Source of the DNA: Rhizobiales bacterium TMED168 | Lineage (GTDB): Bacteria; Pseudomonadota; Alphaproteobacteria; MED-G09 | Assembly: GCA_002170885.2 (NCBI GenBank) | Contig: NHHR02000011.1 | Span: forward strand, 11,122-40,940 | Reading direction: 5' to 3' | Length of the DNA stretch: 29,819 nucleotides | In this document: positions 1 to 9,741 of the stretch, in pieces | Position numbering within the stretch: the stretch's first letter is position 1 | How the letters are laid out: every line of letters starts with the position of its first letter | Program-made: the position numbers and the translations under genes | The notes under the pieces: generated by a model | What the model was told of the DNA's origin: nothing | The model's input: only the letters and a program-made list of their open reading frames with translations | The model's database searches: none

Positions 1-204
1 AATTTTGATAAAGGCGACACCTTAGTTATTTATGATAATTATGACAATGAAATTGCTAGGGGACTATCTAATTACAATTCACTTGACCTTGAAAAAATAA
101 TAGGAAAAAAATCTGAAGAAATTGAAAATATCTTGGGTTATGCTGATAAACTTGAAATAATACACAGAAATAATCTATCATATTCAGGTAAGAAAGAGGT
201 CTAA
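1..204 (+). CDS. proB: Glutamate 5-kinase, C-terminal end (5' end outside window)
   Basis: The window opens in frame inside this gene; 67 codons and a TAA stop at 202-204 are visible. The fragment matches the C-terminal PUA domain of glutamate 5-kinase, with 'NFDKGDTLVIYD', 'EIARGLSNYNS' and the closing 'IIHRNNL' segment typical of ProB tails. ProB phosphorylates glutamate to gamma-glutamyl phosphate, the first step of proline synthesis; the PUA domain is not the catalytic part. The stop codon touches the proA start codon with no gap, so the two are very probably one operon, as in many bacteria. The kinase domain lies outside the window, so its integrity cannot be judged. Confidence 0.85.
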   Translation, partial: NFDKGDTLVIYDNYDNEIARGLSNYNSLDLEKIIGKKSEEIENILGYADKLEIIHRNNLSYSGKKEV

Positions 205-1470
205 ATGTCTAAAGAACTAAAAGAAAATTTATTTTTGATGGGAAAAAATGCTAGGAAAGCATCTCAAACTTTAACATTGGCAAACTCAAAAATTAAAAAC
301 AATGCTTTAGAGGCTATGGCAGCAGATATTGAAACAAATAAAGAAATTATTCTTGAAGCTAATATTAAGGATATTGAAAATGCGAAAGCAAATAATATTT
401 CAAAGTCATTTTTAGATAGGTTAATTTTAAACGATGAAAGAATTCAATCTATATCTAATGGCTTAAGAGAAATAATAAAAATTGAAGACCCTGTTGGTCA
501 AATTATGTCCGAATGGAATAGACCAAATGGTTTAAATATAGAGAGAGTTAGAACTCCACTTGGTGTTATTGGAGTTATTTACGAAAGCAGACCAAACGTA
601 ACAGCTGATGCCGGAGCTTTATGTTTAAAAGCTGGTAATGCTGTTATACTTAGGGGTGGATCAGAAAGTTATTACTCTTCAAATGCTATCTATAATTCTT
701 TAAAAAATGGACTAGTAAAAACTGGTCTTCCTGAATATTCAATACAGATTATACCAACTACAGATAGAGATGCTGTTGGATACCTCTTATCTGGATTAGA
801 TGACACTATTGATGTTGTAGTACCTAGAGGAGGAAAAAGTTTGGTTGAAAGAGTTCAAAATGAAGCAAAAGTTCCTGTATTTGGTCATCTTGAGGGTATT
901 TGTCACATATATATAGATGAAGATGCTGATATTAAAAAAGCCGAAGAAATAACAGTAAATGCCAAAATGAGAAGAACAGGTATTTGTGGTGCAGCAGAGA
1001 CATTATTAATAGATAAGAAAAATGCTGAGATTGTTCTTCCTAGAATAGCAAAAGCTCTAAAAGATGTGGGCTGTGAATTAAGAGGGTGTGATAATTCATT
1101 AAAAATAATTGGAGATATGAAACCTGCCCAAAAGTCTGATTGGAGCACAGAATATTTAGATGCAATTATTAGTATAAAAATTGTTAATGGAATTAGGGGT
1201 GCTATTGACCACATTAATAGTTACTCCACAAGTCATACTGACTCAATTATTACCGAAAATAATAATACAGCAAATATATTCCTAAAAGAAATTGATAGCG
1301 CTATCGTCATGCATAATACTTCCACACAATTTGCAGATGGCGGAGAATTCGGCATGGGTGCAGAAATAGGTATAGCAACAGGTAGGTTTCATGCTAGAGG
1401 ACCTGTTGGAGTTGAGCAATTGACAAGCTTTAAATATGTTGTTCGAGGCTCAGGGCAAGTAAGACCCTAA
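205..1470 (+). CDS. proA: Gamma-glutamyl phosphate reductase (glutamate-5-semialdehyde dehydrogenase)
   Basis: ProA reduces gamma-glutamyl phosphate with NADPH to glutamate-5-semialdehyde, the second step of cytoplasmic proline synthesis. The 421-residue product is full length for the family (about 415-420). It is an aldehyde dehydrogenase-fold protein: the substrate and cofactor segment '[11 protein letters not shown]' lies at residues 126-136, the 'LRGGSES' loop at 149-155, and the catalytic cysteine is Cys261 in '[10 protein letters not shown]'. The C-terminal signature around '[17 protein letters not shown]' is intact. The ATG at 205 follows the proB stop directly, and the TAA stop overlaps the nadD start by one base (TAATG), so translation of proB-proA-nadD is probably coupled. 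Nothing looks broken. Confidence 0.97.
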   Translation: MSKELKENLFLMGKNARKASQTLTLANSKIKNNALEAMAADIETNKEIILEANIKDIENAKANNISKSFLDRLILNDERIQSISNGLREIIKIEDPVGQIMSEWNRPNGLNIERVRTPLGVIGVIYESRPNVTADAGALCLKAGNAVILRGGSESYYSSNAIYNSLKNGLVKTGLPEYSIQIIPTTDRDAVGYLLSGLDDTIDVVVPRGGKSLVERVQNEAKVPVFGHLEGICHIYIDEDADIKKAEEITVNAKMRRTGICGAAETLLIDKKNAEIVLPRIAKALKDVGCELRGCDNSLKIIGDMKPAQKSDWSTEYLDAIISIKIVNGIRGAIDHINSYSTSHTDSIITENNNTANIFLKEIDSAIVMHNTSTQFADGGEFGMGAEIGIATGRFHARGPVGVEQLTSFKYVVRGSGQVRP

Positions 1471-2069
1471 TGGAGGAAATCCTTAAAAAAGAAATATCAC
1501 TTGAAAAAAGTTCTAGAATTGGATTATTCGGAGGTTCCTTTAATCCAGCTCATGAATGGCATTTCCAGGTAGCAAACCATGCAAGTAAAATTTTAGCTTT
1601 AGATAAAGTTATATGGTTAGTTTCCCCTCATAATCCACTTAAAGACAAGAAAACTTTATTTTCTTTAAAAGATAGATTGGCGAGTGCGAAAGAAATTGCA
1701 AAGTCTTCAAGCTTTATAATCACAGATATCGAGAAAAAATTAAAAACGCAGTATTCAATTGATACTATTTCAATTTTCCAAAAAACCTTTGTAACAAAAA
1801 AATTTGTTTGGATAATGGGATCAGATAATGCAGCACAAATAAAACAATGGAAAGATTGGAAAATAATTTTGGATAAAATAGCAATTGCAATATATCCTCG
1901 ATCTTCTCACCCACTAAGCGAGGTGGAAAAACTATTAAAGCAATATTCCAATAAAATAGATGAAACGAATTCTAAAGATCTTATTAATCTTAAAACACCG
2001 TGTTTTACCTTTATTAATGGGCCAATGAATGATATTTCCTCATCAGCTATAAGGAGTAGTGGTAAGTGA
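1470..2069 (+). CDS. nadD: Nicotinate-nucleotide adenylyltransferase with altered HxGH motif
   Basis: NadD transfers AMP from ATP to nicotinate mononucleotide, giving deamido-NAD in NAD synthesis. The 199-residue product has the nucleotidyltransferase start 'GLFGGSFNPAH' (residues 18-28), the mid segment 'WIMGSDNAAQIKQW' and the C-terminal 'ISSSAIR' (189-195), equivalent to the family ISSTxIR motif. The oddity is at 28-31: families of this fold carry HxGH, but here it reads His-Glu-Trp-His, with Trp (TGG) where Gly is expected. Both histidines remain. The protein ends four residues after the last motif, slightly short. The ATG overlaps the proA stop by one base, and the TGA stop overlaps the rsfS GTG start by three bases (GTGA). 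Gene order proA-nadD-rsfS-rlmH supports the call. Confidence 0.93.
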   Translation: MEEILKKEISLEKSSRIGLFGGSFNPAHEWHFQVANHASKILALDKVIWLVSPHNPLKDKKTLFSLKDRLASAKEIAKSSSFIITDIEKKLKTQYSIDTISIFQKTFVTKKFVWIMGSDNAAQIKQWKDWKIILDKIAIAIYPRSSHPLSEVEKLLKQYSNKIDETNSKDLINLKTPCFTFINGPMNDISSSAIRSSGK

Positions 2070-2410
2070 GAAAAAAATTAATTAAACAAATCATGTCTAA
2101 CTTAGATAACAATAAGGCTTTAGATATAAATTCACTATCATTAAAGGGTAAATCAGATATTGCTGATTACTTAATAATTGCGACAGGAACATCTAGTAGA
2201 CATGTTTCATCTTTAGCTGAAAAAACAGTCGATGATTTAAAAAAGAATAATATTAAAAATATTAATACCGAAGGTTTAGATAAAGGTGATTGGGTTTTAA
2301 TTGATGGTGGAGACGTAATAATCCACTTATTCAGGGAAGAAGTAAGAGATTTTTATGATATTGAAAAATTATGGTCCTCATCTATAAAGCTTAATTCTCC
2401 TAAAATATAA
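2066..2410 (+). CDS. rsfS: Ribosomal silencing factor RsfS (Iojap family)
   Basis: RsfS binds protein L14 on the 50S subunit and blocks joining with 30S, slowing translation in poor conditions. The 114-residue product is typical in length. Family hallmarks are 'ADYLIIATGTSSRHV' near residues 33-47 and the C-terminal block 'GDWVLIDGGDVIIHLF' followed by 'REEVRDFYDIEKLW'. The chosen start is a GTG at 2066 that overlaps the nadD TGA stop; this arrangement, common in tightly packed operons, gives the expected N-terminus ahead of the first conserved helix. The stop is followed one base later by rlmH, which acts on the same large ribosomal subunit. The neighbourhood nadD-rsfS-rlmH is widely conserved in bacteria. 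Confidence 0.95.
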   Translation: MRKKLIKQIMSNLDNNKALDINSLSLKGKSDIADYLIIATGTSSRHVSSLAEKTVDDLKKNNIKNINTEGLDKGDWVLIDGGDVIIHLFREEVRDFYDIEKLWSSSIKLNSPKI

Positions 2411-2411
2411 A

Positions 2412-2891
2412 ATGGAATTAAAAATTACTACAATAGGACAGTTAAAAAATAGTCCCTTCTTAGAATTACAAAATGACTACGTTCTAAGAATTCTAAATTT
2501 TAGTAAATCAGTTGGTATTAAAAATCTATTAATTCAAGAACTACCTATTTCGAGAAAAAAATCTATTAAAGAGCGAAAAAAAGAAGAAGCAGAAATAATT
2601 TCTAAGCATATCAATAAAAGTAATTTCAATGTTTTTCTTGATGACTGTGGAGAAAATATTAACTCCTTAGACATATCAAAAATTATATCAAAGAATTCCT
2701 TTAGTGGAAAAAATTTAAATTTTTTTATTGGAGGTCCAGATGGTTTTAATGCTGATATAATGAAAACAACAAATAAGATAATATCATTTGGTAAAGTAAC
2801 TTGGCCTCATAAGCTTATTAGAGTTATGCTCCTTGAGCAAATATATAGAGGTATAACAATTTTAAATAATCATCCTTATCATAGAAATTAG
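2412..2891 (+). CDS. rlmH: 23S rRNA pseudouridine-1915 N3-methyltransferase
   Basis: RlmH is a SPOUT-class methyltransferase that uses S-adenosylmethionine to methylate pseudouridine 1915 in helix 69 of 23S rRNA on assembled 70S ribosomes. The 159-residue length fits the family (about 155-160). The knot region shows the SAM-binding loop 'FFIGGPDGF', and the C-terminus carries the diagnostic 'MLLEQIYRGITILNNHPYH' near residues 139-157. The ATG is one base after the rsfS stop, so it is co-transcribed with nadD and rsfS. A 60-bp gap follows before ctpA; it is AT-rich and I see no convincing hairpin or promoter in it. In several alphaproteobacteria a phosphoglycerate mutase and an EnvC-like gene lie between rlmH and ctpA; neither is here. 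Confidence 0.95.
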   Translation: MELKITTIGQLKNSPFLELQNDYVLRILNFSKSVGIKNLLIQELPISRKKSIKERKKEEAEIISKHINKSNFNVFLDDCGENINSLDISKIISKNSFSGKNLNFFIGGPDGFNADIMKTTNKIISFGKVTWPHKLIRVMLLEQIYRGITILNNHPYHRN

Positions 2892-2951
2892 CGAGGATTT
2901 TATTTTCATCTTTTATTTATATGAGATAAGAATGTAATAAGAGAATAACGA

Positions 2952-4244
2952 ATGAAAAATATTTTTAACCTCACTTTATTCATAACTTTTTTTGTAATTA
3001 CTTCTGAAGTAAATTTATTTGCATTAGATAAAATTAAAGAGGAAAATGAAGATCTTATTCAGTCAGTAATTAAGCTTGTCCAAGAAGAGTATATTGACGA
3101 AACAGTTGAAGATGAAATTGTTGAATCTGCTATTAATGGTATGCTTCAATCACTTGACCCACATTCTGTGTATTTAAATCAAAAAAATTTTAAAGAATTA
3201 ACAAATGACACAAAAGGTGAGTTTGGTGGGCTGGGTATTGAAGTAACAATGGAAAAAGGATTGGTAAAGGTAATTTCACCGATAGATGGAACACCTGCAG
3301 AAAAAGCTGGTATTATTGAAGGTGACTTAATAACACATATTAATAAAGATCCTATTTTAGGTAAAAGCCTATCAGATGCTGTATCTCTTATGAGGGGAAA
3401 GCCAAATACAGAAATTCAAATAACTATTGCTAGGCAAGGTCTTCAGGAAGGTTTTGATTTAAAGTTAGTAAGAGAGATAATTAAAGTTCCTGGCGTACTT
3501 GTGAATATTAAGGGTGACAATAGTGATATTGGATATATTAGAGTTTCATCTTTCAATGAAAAAACTTCTGACGAACTTTATAAAGAAATAATTAAATTTG
3601 AGTTTGATCCAAATAATCAAATCAAAAGTTATATTTTAGATCTAAGAAGAAATCCTGGTGGTTTACTGAGCCAAGCTATACAGGTAACAAACTTTTTTCT
3701 AGATGAGGGTAATATTGTATCAACAAAGAGGCCTCGTTTTGATAAAACTATTAATGAGTATAAAGCTAAAAAAGGTGACTTAATTTTTGGCAAGCCTCTT
3801 CTTGTAATAGTAAATGGAGGTTCTGCCTCTGCTTCAGAAATAGTTGCAGGCGCCTTACAAGATAACAAAAGAGCAATTATTTTGGGAACGAAGACTTTTG
3901 GAAAAGGATCAGTTCAAACACTATTCCCAATAGAAAAAAATAATCTCTTTTTACCAAATGATTTATATGGCGCTGTTAAATTAACAACAGCAGAATATTT
4001 CACGCCTTCTGGTAGATCCATTCAAGCAAAAGGAATTGAGCCTGATATCATGATCAATCAAAATTTTAAAGATGAAAATTATGACTCTCTGACAGTAGGG
4101 GAAACAAAACTGAATAAATACATTAAAAATGAAAATAATAATATAGAGTCAGGTTCTTCAGCATACATACCTGCTGATGAGATAAATGACACACAACTAA
4201 ATGAAGCAATTAAAATTTTGTCAAACCTAAATAAGAAAATTTAA
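2952..4244 (+). CDS. ctpA: Carboxy-terminal processing protease, S41 family
   Basis: This is a periplasmic tail-specific protease, probably acting on cell-wall or envelope proteins. The 430-residue product starts with a signal peptide (residues 1-24, ending near 'VNLFA'). A PDZ domain covers roughly 85-165, with the 'GEFGGLGIEV' entry and 'TPAEKAGIIEGDLI'. The S41 core follows: 'YILDLRRNPGG' at 227-237, and 'GGSASASEIVAGAL' with nucleophile Ser293 by alignment to E. coli Prc. 'TFGKGSVQT' gives the general base Lys318, 25 residues on, the same spacing as Ser430/Lys455 in Prc. Its usual partner, an EnvC/M23-type factor encoded just upstream in many alphaproteobacteria, is absent. The ATG at 2952 is chosen because it yields the complete signal peptide. 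rppH begins 14 bp downstream. Confidence 0.95.
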   Translation: MKNIFNLTLFITFFVITSEVNLFALDKIKEENEDLIQSVIKLVQEEYIDETVEDEIVESAINGMLQSLDPHSVYLNQKNFKELTNDTKGEFGGLGIEVTMEKGLVKVISPIDGTPAEKAGIIEGDLITHINKDPILGKSLSDAVSLMRGKPNTEIQITIARQGLQEGFDLKLVREIIKVPGVLVNIKGDNSDIGYIRVSSFNEKTSDELYKEIIKFEFDPNNQIKSYILDLRRNPGGLLSQAIQVTNFFLDEGNIVSTKRPRFDKTINEYKAKKGDLIFGKPLLVIVNGGSASASEIVAGALQDNKRAIILGTKTFGKGSVQTLFPIEKNNLFLPNDLYGAVKLTTAEYFTPSGRSIQAKGIEPDIMINQNFKDENYDSLTVGETKLNKYIKNENNNIESGSSAYIPADEINDTQLNEAIKILSNLNKKI

Positions 4245-4258
4245 AAAAGAAAAATCAA

Positions 4259-4774
4259 ATGAATGATATTGAAGTAATAAAGAATAATTTAAAAATGCGA
4301 AATGCTGTTGGTATTATTTTAATTAGAAAAGATGGATTTGTATGGACAGGCAAAAGAAGAAATGGTCCAGGAGTTCGCCTTGGTGAGAAAAATTTATGGC
4401 AAATGCCTCAAGGTGGAATAGATGACGGAGAAGAGCCTATTGAGGCAGCTTTCAGAGAGTTGGAAGAAGAAACTGGTACTAAATCAGCAAAGCTTTTATT
4501 TGAACATGAAGCATGGTTTGAATATGAATTACCTGATGAATTAATAGGAAAAGTTATAAGTGGCTTTAAAGGCCAAAGACAAAAATGGTTTTTAATGAAG
4601 TTCACAGGGAATGATAGTGAATTTAATTTAAATAACCACACACCAGAATTTGAAGAATGGATGTGGAGAGATCTAAGCACAATGCCTGATCTTGTTGTAG
4701 ATTTTAAAAGACCATTGTATGAAAAATTAGTGAGGCAATTCTCTAAAGAAATAAGTAAAAATATAACTATATAA
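4259..4774 (+). CDS. rppH: RNA pyrophosphohydrolase (Nudix)
   Basis: RppH removes pyrophosphate from the 5' triphosphate end of transcripts, leaving a 5' monophosphate that stimulates RNase E decay; it can also split dinucleoside polyphosphates. The Nudix box GX5EX7REUXEEXGU is complete at residues 52-74, with catalytic Arg66, Glu67, Glu70 and Glu71. Upstream are the family segments 'RNAVGIILI' and 'NLWQMPQGGI', and downstream 'QKWFLMKF' and 'FEEWMWRDL'. The length of 171 is usual. The gene follows ctpA by 14 bp on the same strand, an association frequent in alphaproteobacteria. Its TAA stop (4772-4774) lies inside the last codons of the convergent atpC, an 8-bp tail-to-tail overlap that leaves no room for a conventional terminator. 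Confidence 0.94.
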   Translation: MNDIEVIKNNLKMRNAVGIILIRKDGFVWTGKRRNGPGVRLGEKNLWQMPQGGIDDGEEPIEAAFRELEEETGTKSAKLLFEHEAWFEYELPDELIGKVISGFKGQRQKWFLMKFTGNDSEFNLNNHTPEFEEWMWRDLSTMPDLVVDFKRPLYEKLVRQFSKEISKNITI

Positions 4775-5153
4775 AATTTTCTATAAGAGATTTACGTTCA
4801 TCAAGTAATTTTTTTTCATGATCCTCTGCGGAAGTAATTCTATCATTAATGATATCAATTTCAGTTTTTAAAGTATTGCTATCTAAATCCGATAAATTAA
4901 GACTATTCTCAGCAAGTATAGTCATTTTATCTTGATTAATATCCGCAAACCCCCCCTCAACAAGATATCTTTTTACATTTCCTTTTTCAAAAGTAACCTC
5001 AACAATACCCTGCCTGAGTGTTGTCATAAAAGGTGAATGATTTGGCAGTATTCCTGCATCACCCTCTATTCCTGGTATGAGAACCATCTCAACCTCTGAA
5101 GAAACAATAGAGTCTTCAGGTGAAACGAAATCAAAGTTAATTTTATTATTCAT
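4767..5153 (-). CDS. atpC: ATP synthase F1 subunit epsilon
   Basis: Epsilon joins gamma to the c-ring in the central stalk and can inhibit ATP hydrolysis. The 128-residue product has the N-terminal beta-sandwich (roughly 1-85) with the family signature 'GILPNHSPFMTTLRQG' near residues 34-49. The C-terminal helical hairpin (about 90-128) is rich in Asp, Glu and Lys. It is the last gene of the atpHAGDC operon and starts 4 bp after the atpD stop. Its TAG stop at 4767-4769 overlaps the 3' end of rppH by 8 bp. Length and position match other alphaproteobacterial F1 operons. Confidence 0.95.
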   Translation of the reverse strand: MNNKINFDFVSPEDSIVSSEVEMVLIPGIEGDAGILPNHSPFMTTLRQGIVEVTFEKGNVKRYLVEGGFADINQDKMTILAENSLNLSDLDSNTLKTEIDIINDRITSAEDHEKKLLDERKSLIENFI

Positions 5154-5157
5154 AATA

Positions 5158-6600
<1,443 letters not shown>

Positions 6601-7485
6601 TTAAAGAGCCTCCGCACCTGAAATAATTTCAATTAGCTCAGATGTTATAGTTGCTTGTCTCGACCTATTGTATGTAATTTTTAATTTATCAATCATTTCA
6701 TTTGCATTCCTAGTAGCGTTATCCATAGCTGTCATTCTAGCACCTTGTTCACTTGCAAAATTTTCTAAAAGTGCACTAAAAACTTGAATAGACAAATTCT
6801 TAGGTAGTAAATCCTTCAATATATCAACTTCACTTGGCTCATAATCGTAACATGCGTCTTGCGCAATACTATTTTTATGATCATGTGTATCTAAACTATA
6901 TGGAATAACAGTTTGCGCCGTAGGTATTTGAGTAAGAACTGACTCAAACTTTGAAAAATAAAGTTGGCAAATATCAAACTTTTCTTCTTCAAATAGTGAA
7001 ATAATTTTTTGAGCTACCATATCTCCTTGCTCAAAACCTAAATTACGAACTTCTGAAAAATCAAAAAATTCAATAATTTTATCGTCAAATTCTCGAGAAA
7101 GTGAAGCTTTTCCTTTTTTCCCAATGCAAATAAAATTTACATCTTTACCAGATTTGATTAGTTCTCTTGCTCTTTGAGAAGCTAATCTAGTTATTGAAGA
7201 ATTAAAGCCCCCACACAATCCACGTTCGGAAGTGGCAATAACAAATAAATATCTATCAGATTTTCCATTCCCAACCAGAAGCTTTGGAGCATTCTCATCG
7301 CCCTCCATTTCTTGAGAGAGATTCCCAACAACTTGAGATATTTTATCTGAGTATGGTCTTGTAGTTTCTACAGCATCCTGGGCTTTCCTTAGCTTTGAAG
7401 CTGCAACCATTTGCATAGCTTTAGTAATCTTCTGTGTAGAAGTAACGCTTGATATCCTATTTCTAAGTTCTTTTAAATTGGCCAT
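6601..7485 (-). CDS. atpG: ATP synthase F1 subunit gamma
   Basis: Gamma is the rotating central shaft that drives conformational change in the alpha3beta3 ring. The 294-residue product has the two long terminal helices that form the coiled coil. The N-terminal 'KELRNRISSVTSTQKITKAM' begins at residue 5, and the C-terminal 'MDNATRNANEMIDKL' and 'YNRSRQATITSELIEI' segment carries the gamma signature. The middle Rossmann-like region includes 'SERGLCGGFN'. It lies between atpA (6 bp upstream) and atpD (21 bp downstream), the standard order. No insertion or truncation is apparent. Confidence 0.97.
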   Translation of the reverse strand: MANLKELRNRISSVTSTQKITKAMQMVAASKLRKAQDAVETTRPYSDKISQVVGNLSQEMEGDENAPKLLVGNGKSDRYLFVIATSERGLCGGFNSSITRLASQRARELIKSGKDVNFICIGKKGKASLSREFDDKIIEFFDFSEVRNLGFEQGDMVAQKIISLFEEEKFDICQLYFSKFESVLTQIPTAQTVIPYSLDTHDHKNSIAQDACYDYEPSEVDILKDLLPKNLSIQVFSALLENFASEQGARMTAMDNATRNANEMIDKLKITYNRSRQATITSELIEIISGAEAL

Positions 7486-7491
7486 TATTTA

Positions 7492-9030
7492 TTAACTATT
7501 TTTTTTAAAACTATCCAAAAAACCTTCTAATGCTTTTTTCAAAAGATCTTCATTATCATCGCTTAATGCATTTGTTGACCTAATATCATCAAGAATATTT
7601 GCATAATCTTTTTTGATAGTTTCCATTAATTGCTCTTCAAAATGATTAATTTGATTAACTTCAATTTTATCCATATAGCCATTAACACCAGCATAAAGAA
7701 GAATAACTTGCTCTTCAGATGCTAATGGAGAGAATTGACCTTGTTTTAATAACTCAGTAAGGCGTTCACCTCTTGCTAAAAGTTTTTGGGTTGAAGCATC
7801 TAAGTCTGACCCAAATTGAGAAAAGGCTGCCATTTCTCTGTACTGAGCGAGCTCACCTTTTATTGACCCTGCTACTTTTTTCATTGCTTTTGTCTGGGCA
7901 GCAGAACCAACACGAGAGACTGATAATCCTACGTTAACAGCAGGCCTTATACCTTGAAAAAAAAGATCAGTTTCTAAAAAGATTTGACCATCTGTAATTG
8001 ATATAACATTTGTTGGTATATAAGCAGAAACATCATTTGCTTGTGTTTCAATAATAGGAAGAGCCGTTAAAGAACCTCCACCATTCTCATCATTCAATTT
8101 AGCTGCGCGCTCTAATAATCGTGAATGAAGATAAAAAACATCACCTGGATATGCTTCACGACCAGGGGGCCTTCTTAATAATAGTGACATTTGCCTATAA
8201 GCAACAGCCTGTTTAGATAAATCGTCATAAACAACTAAGGCATGCATAGAATTATCTCTAAAAAACTCCCCCATAGCACAACCTGTAAATGGTGCAAGGA
8301 ATTGAAGTGGTGCTGGTTCAGATGCTGTTGCAGCAACAACAATTGAGTAATCTAATGCTCCATTTTCTTCAAGAGTCTTAACAATCTGTGCAACAGAGGA
8401 TCTTTTTTGACCGATAGCTACATAAATGCAATATAATTTTTCACTCTCATCGCCTGAAGAATTTATTTCTTTTTGATTTAAAATTGTATCAACAGCAACG
8501 GCAGTCTTTCCTGTTTGTCTATCTCCAATTATTAATTCTCTTTGACCCCTTCCAATTGGTATAAGTGAGTCAATTGCCTTTAAACCTGTTTGCATTGGTT
8601 CATTAACTGATTGCCTGGGAATAATACCTGGAGCCTTAACGTCAACTCTTCTCTTTTCAGATGAATCAATAGGTCCTTTGCCATCAATTGGGTTACCTAA
8701 AGAGTCAACAACTCTTCCCAAAAGGCCCTTACCAACAGGAACCTCAACAATAGAGCCAGTTCTCTTTACTGTATCTCCTTCTTTAATTGATGAATCATCG
8801 CCAAAGATAACAACACCTACATTATCTTCCTCAAGATTCAAAGCCATACCTTTAATGTTACCAGGAAATTCAACCATTTCTCCAGCCTCTACATTATCTA
8901 AACCATAGATTCTAGCTATTCCATCGCCTACAGATAAAACTTGGCCAATTTCAGAAACTTCAGCTTCCTTTCCAAATTCCTTTACTTTCTTTTTTAAAAT
9001 TGCTGATATCTCAGCTGGCTGTATATCCAT
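7492..9030 (-). CDS. atpA: ATP synthase F1 subunit alpha
   Basis: Alpha alternates with beta in the F1 hexamer and holds non-catalytic nucleotide sites. The 512-residue product has the beta-barrel with '[15 protein letters not shown]' (33-47), the Walker A loop GDRQTGKT at 169-176, Walker B-like '[12 protein letters not shown]' around 264-275, '[20 protein letters not shown]' at 286-305, and '[11 protein letters not shown]' at 370-380, where Arg373 is the arginine finger reaching into the catalytic site. The C-terminal helical domain is intact. The ATG lies 2 bp after the atpH stop, so atpH and atpA are almost certainly translated from one message. Confidence 0.98.
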   Translation of the reverse strand: MDIQPAEISAILKKKVKEFGKEAEVSEIGQVLSVGDGIARIYGLDNVEAGEMVEFPGNIKGMALNLEEDNVGVVIFGDDSSIKEGDTVKRTGSIVEVPVGKGLLGRVVDSLGNPIDGKGPIDSSEKRRVDVKAPGIIPRQSVNEPMQTGLKAIDSLIPIGRGQRELIIGDRQTGKTAVAVDTILNQKEINSSGDESEKLYCIYVAIGQKRSSVAQIVKTLEENGALDYSIVVAATASEPAPLQFLAPFTGCAMGEFFRDNSMHALVVYDDLSKQAVAYRQMSLLLRRPPGREAYPGDVFYLHSRLLERAAKLNDENGGGSLTALPIIETQANDVSAYIPTNVISITDGQIFLETDLFFQGIRPAVNVGLSVSRVGSAAQTKAMKKVAGSIKGELAQYREMAAFSQFGSDLDASTQKLLARGERLTELLKQGQFSPLASEEQVILLYAGVNGYMDKIEVNQINHFEEQLMETIKKDYANILDDIRSTNALSDDNEDLLKKALEGFLDSFKKNS

Positions 9031-9032
9031 TG

Positions 9033-9602
9033 TTAAACCTCATTCATAACATTTTTAATTGATTTAAGACGTGTTAGGAGAGAACTATCTATCATTTTAG
9101 ATCCCATTTGAACTATCAAGCCACCTAAAATTTCTTCATCTACATTTATTTCTAAATCTATATCTAATGAAAAATGGTCAGATAACATTGATTTAATATT
9201 TTCCTTTTGCTCATCACTAATAGGTGCTGCGGTAGTAATCTTTGCTGTAGCTTGTTTATTAAAATTTAATAAAGATAAGTGAAATGATTTTATGATATCG
9301 GGTAATAAAAATAATCTTCTATTTTCACAAAGTACTCCAATAAAATTTTTAATAATCTTTTCAACCTTTATAGATTCAAGAATATCATTCATTATAGAAA
9401 GTTGTTCTTCGGCTGAAAAAATTGGACTTTTAATTATCAGGTTAAGATCATTATTTGTCTCTACTATTTTAGCAATAGCTAATAATTGATTATCAATTTC
9501 TTTTATAAAATTAATATTTTTTTCTTCTTGAGCAATCTCAAAAAGAGATAATGCATATCTTCCTGGTAGGCCTACTGCATAATCTGAAGATGATTGGTTC
9601 AT
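9033..9602 (-). CDS. atpH: ATP synthase F1 subunit delta
   Basis: Delta (OSCP-like) caps the F1 hexamer and holds the peripheral stalk. The 189-residue product is diverged but recognisable: an N-terminal helical domain with '[14 protein letters not shown]', then the C-terminal '[20 protein letters not shown]' segment and '[20 protein letters not shown]' near residues 152-171, the best conserved part of the family. It is the first gene of the F1 operon. A weak AGG about 9 bases before the ATG may be the ribosome binding site. F0 genes (atpB, E, F) are not nearby, matching the split F0/F1 arrangement known in alphaproteobacteria. Confidence 0.95.
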   Translation of the reverse strand: MNQSSSDYAVGLPGRYALSLFEIAQEEKNINFIKEIDNQLLAIAKIVETNNDLNLIIKSPIFSAEEQLSIMNDILESIKVEKIIKNFIGVLCENRRLFLLPDIIKSFHLSLLNFNKQATAKITTAAPISDEQKENIKSMLSDHFSLDIDLEINVDEEILGGLIVQMGSKMIDSSLLTRLKSIKNVMNEV

Positions 9603-9618
9603 AAAATATAACCTGGTT

Positions 9619-9646
9619 TTTATAAGCTATTGATCAATAACGATAA
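9619..9646 (-). promoter_or_regulatory. Candidate promoter of the atpHAGDC operon
   Basis: On the minus strand a TTATCG box (9641-9646; four of six matches to TTGACA) is followed after 16 bp by TATAAA (9619-9624; five of six matches to TATAAT), leading to a predicted start about 10-15 nt before the atpH ATG. It is the best sigma-70-like pair in the 139-bp gap between priA and atpH. AT-rich DNA produces such matches by chance, so this is a moderate to weak call. The spacer contains the palindrome listed separately. Confidence 0.35.
9628..9639. promoter_or_regulatory. 12-bp perfect palindrome in atp promoter spacer (possible operator)
   Basis: TATTGATCAATA is identical on both strands and lies between the proposed -35 and -10 boxes of the atp operon, where a bound protein would block RNA polymerase. 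It resembles the half-sites of CRP/FNR-type operators (TTGAT...ATCAA) but without their usual 4-base centre, so no known family is assigned. A chance palindrome of this length is possible in AT-rich DNA. Confidence 0.3.
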
Positions 9647-9741
9647 TTTATAAATATTGCCTCCAAAAGATATTTTTAAAATCTTTCTTAAATGGTGGTA
9701 ACACAAGCTTTTAATGCATGCAATATCAGAAAGTGATTCAT

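Noticed and set aside
903..1214. Open frame of about 100 codons opposite proA
   Set aside because: It lies wholly inside the intact proA gene in another frame, has no ribosome binding site or recognisable domain, and is a shadow.
9666..9686. AAAGAT/ATCTTT dyad downstream of priA as a terminator
   Set aside because: The stem is only six A/T-rich pairs with a 9-base loop and no clear T-run after it, so it would be too weak.
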